The notes beneath the pieces were generated by a model that had not been told where the DNA came from, made no database searches, and worked only from the letters and a program-made list of their open reading frames with translations. Positions 59,306-64,000 of a stretch of 64,000 nt of DNA are shown piece after piece (positions within the stretch are counted from its first letter, which is position 1; the number at the start of each line of letters is the position of its first letter). A program made the position numbers and the translations under genes. Source of the stretch: Micropruina glycogenica (GTDB lineage: Bacteria > Actinomycetota > Actinomycetes > Propionibacteriales > Propionibacteriaceae). Where the stretch lies: assembly GCF_039524395.1 (NCBI RefSeq), contig NZ_BAAAGO010000044.1. One strand, written 5' to 3'.

Positions 59306-60271
59306 ATGGTCAGGTTCGGCATCGTCGGCACCAACACGATCAGCGAATGGTTCGCCGGCGCATGCCGCGCCACCGACGGACGAGCCGAGGCCGTCGCTGT
59401 CTGCTCGCGTGACGTCGGCCGGGCCCGCGCGTTCGCCGACAAGGTCGGCGCAACGGACGCCTTCGCAGACTTGGCCACCATGGCTGAATCGGTGGATGCG
59501 GTCTACATCGCCAGCCCCAACGGGTTGCACCGCGACCAGGCCGTGCTGGCCGCCGAAGCCGGACGGCACGTGCTGGTCGAGAAGGCGATGGGCGCCTCGC
59601 TGAGCGAGGTGCAGAGCATCTTCGCCGCCGCCGAACGCACCGGTGTGGTGGCCATGGAAGCGATGCGCAATGTGCACACCCCCGCCCACCAGCTGATTCG
59701 CGACACGCTGCCCCGGCTCGGCACTCTGCGGCACGCACGGTTCGAGAAGCTGCAGTACTCGTCGCGTTATGACCGGTTTCGCGCCGGCGAGGTGATGAAC
59801 GCGTTCGACCCGACCCTTGGCAACTCGGCCCTGGCCGACATCGGCGTCTACTGCCTGCAACCCGCCCTCGACCTGTTCGGCGCCCCGCGGCAGACCACCG
59901 GCGCCAGCCTGTGGCTCGACAACGGCTTCGAGGCCGGCGGCAGCCTGTTGCTCGACTACGGCACCCTCGTGGCCGACCTCGCCTACTCGAAGGTCGCGTC
60001 CGGGCTGGGCCCGTCGGTGATCAACGGCGAGGACGCGTCGCTGGTTCTCGACGACCCCGGCGAGCTGAGCCGCATCGTGCTGCACGAACGGGGCGGCGCC
60101 GAGACGGTGCTGCTGGACGGGCCGCAGGTCTCACCCGCCGACACGATGGTGTTCGAGGTGCTCGATTTCGTCGATCAGGTGGACGCCGGTCTGACCGACC
60201 CGCGGTGGCGCGACCTCAGTCTGTTGGCCCGTCAGGTCATGGACAACCAGCTCGACCGCGGGGCGTCCTGA
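59306..60271 (+). CDS. Gfo/Idh/MocA-family oxidoreductase
   Basis: 321 residues. RFGIVGTNTISEWFAGACR is the Rossmann NAD(P) loop, YIASPNGLHRDQAVLAAEAGRHVLVEKAMGASLSEVQ the conserved E-K-P-like block (EKAM here), and NALADIGVYCLQPALDLFGAP carries the Asp and Gly-x-x-x-x-x loop. It oxidises or reduces a sugar or cyclitol, substrate unknown. TAGGAG is 6 nt before ATG 59306; TAGGCT (59271) is a plausible -10 box. Not part of the downstream minus-strand sugar cluster but possibly related in function. Confidence 0.9.
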   Translation: MVRFGIVGTNTISEWFAGACRATDGRAEAVAVCSRDVGRARAFADKVGATDAFADLATMAESVDAVYIASPNGLHRDQAVLAAEAGRHVLVEKAMGASLSEVQSIFAAAERTGVVAMEAMRNVHTPAHQLIRDTLPRLGTLRHARFEKLQYSSRYDRFRAGEVMNAFDPTLGNSALADIGVYCLQPALDLFGAPRQTTGASLWLDNGFEAGGSLLLDYGTLVADLAYSKVASGLGPSVINGEDASLVLDDPGELSRIVLHERGGAETVLLDGPQVSPADTMVFEVLDFVDQVDAGLTDPRWRDLSLLARQVMDNQLDRGAS

Positions 60272-60314
60272 ATCGGGGTTCTCGACACGCTCACCCCACG
60301 CAGCCGGTGGTTGC

Positions 60315-60379
60315 GTGATCCCGGGGCTTGCCCCGGCATCTCGGGTGCGGACGAGATCCCGGCGTGCGCCGGGATGACG
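60315..60379. repeat. GTCATCCCGG-type repeats, inverted pair
   Basis: GTGATCCCGGGGCTTGCCCC plus GGCATCTC (60315-60342) and GAGATCCCGGCGTGCGCCGG plus GATGAC (60353-60378) face each other between convergent genes; a possible terminator. Confidence 0.7.
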
Positions 60380-60385
60380 GGTCAG

Positions 60386-61795
60386 CTACAGCTTGAACGC
60401 CCGCTTCGGGTTGCCGACCACGAGCTCGTGCGCGGCTTCGAGCGCCTCGTCGAGGGTGAGCCGGTGCTCGCCCACCAACTTGGCGAGGTAGCCCGAGTCG
60501 ACCCGACGGCTCAGGTCGTGCCTGGCCGGAATCGACAGGTAGGCCCGGGTGTCGTCGATGAAGCCGGACGTGCGGGTGAACCCGGCCGTCTCGGTGATCG
60601 CGCCGCGGAACCGGGCCATCGCCTCGGGGGCGTCGATGAACCACCACGGCACCCCGACGAACACCGACGGGTAGAAGCCCGCCAGCGGCGCGAGTTCACG
60701 CGAGTACACCGTCTCGTCGATGGTGAACGGCACCAGGTGAAACCCGGGTGACGTGCCGAACGCGGCCAGCACCGGCTGCAGCGCGTTGGTGTATTCGACC
60801 GCCATCGGAATGTCGCAGCCGACGTCCGCGCCGTAGGTGTCGAACGTGGGCGTGTGATGGTTGCGGTACACCGCCGGGTGCAGGGTCATCACCAGGCCGT
60901 CGTCGGCGGCCATGCGGGCCTGGGCGAACATGAAGTTGCGGCGCAGCGTGTCGGCCTCGGCGGCGCTGATTCGTCCCGCCCGGGCCAGGGCGTACAGCCG
61001 GTCGGCCTCGGCATCGTCGATGGGTTCGATGCGTGCGTCGCGGTGCGAATGGTCGGTCGAGACCGCCCCGTTCGCCTTGAAGAACGCGCGGCGGTTCTCC
61101 ATCGCCGCCAGCCACCCCGCGTAGCTGCCGGTGTCGACGCCGCTCACCTCGCCCAACCGGTCGATCAGGTCGTTCCAACCCGCCGCGGCCGGCTCCAGGT
61201 ACTTGTCCGGACGGAACGTGGGCGCGACCGTGCCCGTCCAGGTCGGGTCGGCGGCCAGCTTGGCGTGCGAGGCCAGATCGTCGCAGGGGTCGTCGGTGGT
61301 GGCGATGAACTCGATGCCGAACCGGTCGTACAGGGCCCGCGGCCTGAAGGCGGGGGTGACCAGTTGGGCGGCGATGGCGTCGTAGATCTCGTCGGCGGTG
61401 TCGGCGGACGGCATCAGATCAATGCCGAAGATCTCGGCCAGTTCGCTCTCGAACCAGAACCGAACCGGGGTGCCGCGAAACACCGTCCAATGCGTGCAGA
61501 GGTGGCGAAACGCGGCCCGCGCCTGCTCTGGGGTGAAGGTGCTCTGCCCCACCCCGAGGTCGGCCAGGCTGACCCCGCTGGCGTGCAGCAGCCGATTCAC
61601 GTAGTGGTCGGGGGTGAGCAGCAGTGACGTCGGATCACCGAACGGTTCGTCGTCGGCCAGCCATTGAGCGGGCACGTGCCCGTGCGGCGAGATGATCGGC
61701 AGGTCTTTCACCGACGCGTAGATCTCGCGCGCGAGCGGACGCACCGTCGGGTCGCTCGGCAGCACACGGTCGGGGTTGAGTTCCAGGTGGGCCAT
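60386..61795 (-). CDS. uxaC: Glucuronate isomerase
   Basis: 469 residues, full length. It converts D-glucuronate to fructuronate (and galacturonate to tagaturonate) at the start of hexuronate catabolism. Conserved amidohydrolase-fold segments: IISPHGHVPAQWLADDEPF, CTHWTVFRGTPVRFWFESEL, FGIEFIATTDDPCDDL, DHSHRDARIEPID, LHPAVYRNHHTPTF and GNPKRAFKL. No uxuA/uxuB genes follow within the window; two sugar-type genes lie upstream on the same strand after a repeat-filled gap. Confidence 0.95.
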   Translation of the reverse strand: MAHLELNPDRVLPSDPTVRPLAREIYASVKDLPIISPHGHVPAQWLADDEPFGDPTSLLLTPDHYVNRLLHASGVSLADLGVGQSTFTPEQARAAFRHLCTHWTVFRGTPVRFWFESELAEIFGIDLMPSADTADEIYDAIAAQLVTPAFRPRALYDRFGIEFIATTDDPCDDLASHAKLAADPTWTGTVAPTFRPDKYLEPAAAGWNDLIDRLGEVSGVDTGSYAGWLAAMENRRAFFKANGAVSTDHSHRDARIEPIDDAEADRLYALARAGRISAAEADTLRRNFMFAQARMAADDGLVMTLHPAVYRNHHTPTFDTYGADVGCDIPMAVEYTNALQPVLAAFGTSPGFHLVPFTIDETVYSRELAPLAGFYPSVFVGVPWWFIDAPEAMARFRGAITETAGFTRTSGFIDDTRAYLSIPARHDLSRRVDSGYLAKLVGEHRLTLDEALEAAHELVVGNPKRAFKL

Positions 61796-61851
61796 GAGTG
61801 GCAGCTTTCTCGAAATGGGTGGTTATCGATGGTGAGGCTTGTCGGGCTCTC

Positions 61852-61966
61852 GTTGGTCGAGCCTGTCGAGACCCTCTCGGCAGGGAGGCGCTGATCAACC
61901 GGCCGGGGCCGTTGGTTGAGCTTGTCGAAATCCCGTGCCGCAACGGGTCTGGACGAGCTCGACCGG
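61852..61966. repeat. GGTCGAGCTTGTCGAGACC-type repeats, three copies
   Basis: Copies at 61852-61873 (GTTGGTCGAGCCTGTCGAGA), about 61911-61935 (GTTGGTTGAGCTTGTCGAAA) and an inverted copy at 61945-61966 lie between the Gfo/Idh/MocA gene and uxaC. Confidence 0.7.
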
Positions 61967-61975
61967 CATGAGTTC

Positions 61976-62989
61976 CTACAGCGGGGTGCCGTCGGGCAAC
62001 AGCCCCGATTGGGCGTAGGTCGTCCGCAGCACGCGCAGGGCGCCCAGGCCCACGTCAGGGGTGAGCCAGAACGGCTCGGGGTCGTCGAGCCGGGCGTAGA
62101 AGTCGTCGATCAGCAGGGCGTGGCCGAGCCCCCAGTACGACCGGGCACCGTCGGCTTGCGCGTCGGTGGCGAGCATGCGCGTACCGTCGGCGTCGGTCAG
62201 CCGCAGCTCGCCGGCGGCCAGGGTGAGGGTGCCGTCGCGTCCGGTGATCTCGAGTTCGACGGCGGCGTTGGTGTGATGGCTGTTGGTGGCGAAGAACACC
62301 GTCCGCGGGCCGCCCTCGTGGTCGATCACGATGGTGGCGTTGTCTTCGACCTCGATGGTGTCGTCCGCCAGGTTGGCCGCCTTGCCCCGCACGGTCACCG
62401 GGTCGCCGACAAACCACAGCAGCAGGTCGAGGGTGTGAATCGCCTGGTTGATCAGGGCGCCGCCGCCGCCCTCGCTCCAGCGGCCCCGCCAGGGCGCCGC
62501 CGCGTAGTACGGGGCCGGCCTCGACCACCAGACGGACGCCCGTCCGCCCGCGATCGGGCCCAACACGCCGGACGCCAGAGCGTCGCGGACGGCCACCGAG
62601 GTGGGGTTGTAGCGGTTCTGCAGCACCAGACCCACCTTGACGCTGGCGGTGCGGGCACGCTCGGCCAGTTCTTCGGCCTCAGCGACCGTGTGGCCCACCG
62701 GCTTCTCGGTGAGCACGTGCACACCGGCCTCGATCGCGTCGAGGGCCACCGGCACGTGCTGGTGGTGGGGGGTGGTGACGTGCACCACCTGCGGGTGGAG
62801 GGCGTCGAACAGGCTCTGATGGTCGGTGAATCCCGGCACCCCCAGGCGTTCGGATGCCTGCGCGGCCCGCTCGGGGTCGACGTCGCACACCCCGACCAAC
62901 CGAACTCGCGGGTTGCCGGCGATCGCGGCGAGATGCACCGCGGAAATGTCGCCGATGCCGACGACGGCGGTGGTGATCGGCTCACTCAT
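61976..62989 (-). CDS. Gfo/Idh/MocA-family sugar dehydrogenase
   Basis: 337 residues. TTAVVGIGDISAVHLAAIAG is the NAD loop, VTTPHHQHVPVALDAIEAGVHVLTEKPVGHTVAEAEEL the E-K-P block, and GGGGALINQAIHTLDLLLWFVGDP the substrate domain with the catalytic Asn/His. ATG 62989 overlaps the end of the sugar phosphate isomerase/epimerase gene by 8 bp, showing operon expression. It probably oxidises an inositol- or uronate-type sugar for the same pathway. Confidence 0.92.
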   Translation of the reverse strand: MSEPITTAVVGIGDISAVHLAAIAGNPRVRLVGVCDVDPERAAQASERLGVPGFTDHQSLFDALHPQVVHVTTPHHQHVPVALDAIEAGVHVLTEKPVGHTVAEAEELAERARTASVKVGLVLQNRYNPTSVAVRDALASGVLGPIAGGRASVWWSRPAPYYAAAPWRGRWSEGGGGALINQAIHTLDLLLWFVGDPVTVRGKAANLADDTIEVEDNATIVIDHEGGPRTVFFATNSHHTNAAVELEITGRDGTLTLAAGELRLTDADGTRMLATDAQADGARSYWGLGHALLIDDFYARLDDPEPFWLTPDVGLGALRVLRTTYAQSGLLPDGTPL

Positions 62990-63818
62990 AGTCGATGCCC
63001 TCGTCTCGCAGCACCTTCACGAAGGCGGTGTGGGCGGCGCGCCAGTTGTCGGGGCCCGAGAAGCCGCCGAGTGAATGGCCGATCTGCAGGTGCGGCTCGA
63101 GCGAGGCGAAGCCCTCGAAGCCGTCAGCGGCGAAGGCGCGCATCGACTCGCGGAACTCGCCGTCACCCTCACCGGCCGGCACCACGACGCTGTCGGCGAA
63201 CCGGGCGTCCTTCACCTGCAGGTAGTCGACGTGGGGCGACAGCATCGCGTACCCGTGGGTGAACGGGTGTACGCCGCACTGCACGAAGTTGGCGTTGTCC
63301 CAGGTGAGCTTCAGCGTCGGGCTGTCGACGGCTTGGACGATATCGAGGCAGCGCCGCGGAATGTCGCCGTAGATCTCTTTCTCGTTCTCGTGGATCAGGG
63401 TGATGCCGCTGCCCTCGGCCACGGAGGTCAGGTCACGCATGCGGGTGATCACCTCGTCGCGGTAGTCGTCGGGGTTCTCGCTCTCGTCGATGAAGTAGCT
63501 GAAGATGCGCATGTAGGGCGCCTCGAAGAACTGGGCCACCTTGACGGCGTGCGCCATGCGTTCGAGATGTGGGCCGTTGTCGTCGGTGATCTTGATCTTG
63601 CCGATCGGTGACCCGATGCTCGACACCTTGACGCCGGCGGCGTCCAGGGCCTGCTTGGCGCGGCGCAGTTGCGCGTCGTCGAGGTCGAGCGCGTTGACGT
63701 TCCAGGCGGTGCGCAACTCGATGTACTTCAGGCCCAGCTCGGTGACCAGGGCGAGTTGTTCGTCGAGGTCGGGGGCTATTTCGTCGGCAAAGCCAGACAG
63801 GGTCCACATGGTCGTCAT
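62982..63818 (-). CDS. Sugar phosphate isomerase/epimerase (xylose isomerase-like TIM barrel)
   Basis: 278 residues. MWTLSGFADEIAPDLDEQLALVTELGLKYIELRTAWNVNALDLD and SSIGSPIGKIKITDD, then VAEGSGITLIHENEKEIYGD, LKLTWDNANFVQCGVHPF and DYLQVKDARFADSVVVPAGEGDGEF supply the Glu, Asp, His and Glu metal ligands of the AP-endonuclease-2 fold. ATG 63818 follows GAAGGTG closely; ATG 63809 (M4) has better spacing. First gene of the minus-strand sugar operon. Confidence 0.9.
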   Translation of the reverse strand: MTTMWTLSGFADEIAPDLDEQLALVTELGLKYIELRTAWNVNALDLDDAQLRRAKQALDAAGVKVSSIGSPIGKIKITDDNGPHLERMAHAVKVAQFFEAPYMRIFSYFIDESENPDDYRDEVITRMRDLTSVAEGSGITLIHENEKEIYGDIPRRCLDIVQAVDSPTLKLTWDNANFVQCGVHPFTHGYAMLSPHVDYLQVKDARFADSVVVPAGEGDGEFRESMRAFAADGFEGFASLEPHLQIGHSLGGFSGPDNWRAAHTAFVKVLRDEGIDYE

Positions 63819-63985
63819 TCACCTTCGTTGGTTGGGCAGCGGTGCCGGTCACTACCCATTTGAGCCGAGCCGGCCGAAGGCGGCAACGTCCGATGACAAC
63901 AGGTGGCAACCACAGCCGTCCCGATCGTCGGCAGCCCTAGCGTGAGGGAACCAAGCTCCCCAATCCACAAACAACGGAGGGATCA

Positions 63986-64000
63986 ATGACCGATCGCACC
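63986..64000 (+). CDS. Start of an unidentified gene (truncated at window end)
   Basis: ATG 63986 with GGAGG at 63976-63980 begins MTDRT and runs off the window. It is divergent from the sugar isomerase/dehydrogenase operon, a position often taken by a transporter or regulator of that operon, but the protein cannot be identified from five residues. Confidence 0.4.

Overview
The window is a high-GC, densely coded chromosomal segment from an actinobacterium. The lineage is inferred from content: actinobacterial families such as DUF3090, DUF2630, DUF6191-like, mycothiol-type DinB proteins and a CE1758/CE1759 flavin pair, many GTG starts, and many leaderless starts with a TANNNT box 6-7 nt upstream. 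A member of the Propionibacteriales is plausible but cannot be fixed from the sequence alone. No rRNA, tRNA, CRISPR array, prophage or complete insertion sequence was seen.

Left end (1-6.3 kb): the tail of an IS110-type transposase, a PLD-like protein, then a decayed aldarate (glucarate/galactarate) catabolism locus. Four gene remnants survive there: the C-terminus of glucarate dehydratase, the C-terminus of a divergent IclR regulator, and a chimera of a glycerate kinase N-terminus with a mandelate-racemase-type dehydratase C-terminus, itself frameshifted. A DUF6191-like protein, a membrane-anchored beta-propeller protein, ilvD and a truncated SDR follow.

6.4-16.3 kb holds small regulated units. 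These are an SRPBCC-HAD fusion, DUF2252 and DUF2630 genes, an ArsR/SRPBCC/DinB operon with two operators, a TetR-controlled pair of SMR transporters with a convergent arsC, and a sulfur amino-acid unit. In the last, homocysteine methyltransferase is followed by a SAM riboswitch, a Cys-Cys leader peptide, cysteine dioxygenase and rhodanese, with a TetR gene divergent.

16.3-32.3 kb contains a lipoprotein, pyruvate carboxylase, PAP2 and patatin genes, and a three-gene operon of transglutaminase/DUF2126, circularly permuted ATP-grasp/Alpha-E and a second transglutaminase. This is a predicted but uncharacterised peptide-ligase system and the strongest candidate for unexplored biochemistry here. 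DUF2461 and DUF3090 genes follow.

32.4-47.2 kb carries a stand-alone LigD polymerase domain, a PIG-L deacetylase, a debranching-enzyme-like gene interrupted only by an ambiguous base (N), a divergent LacI regulator, a third transglutaminase, a beta-CASP nuclease, an M1 peptidase, the FMN reductase/luciferase-like pair and a sirtuin with an altered zinc site. 47.4-53 kb is a complete branched-chain amino-acid ABC operon. 53-64 kb has MscS, SDR, EamA, an NrtR-like regulator, a glycosyltransferase, HdeD, and at the end a hexuronate/sugar module (glucuronate isomerase, Gfo/Idh/MocA dehydrogenases, sugar phosphate isomerase/epimerase).

Three dispersed repeat families occupy many intergenic gaps: a 35-bp palindrome, a GTCATCCCGGCG...-type element and a GGTCGAGCTTGTCGAGACC-type element. 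They also supply the stop codons of two genes. A 38-bp perfect palindrome lies at 55051-55088.
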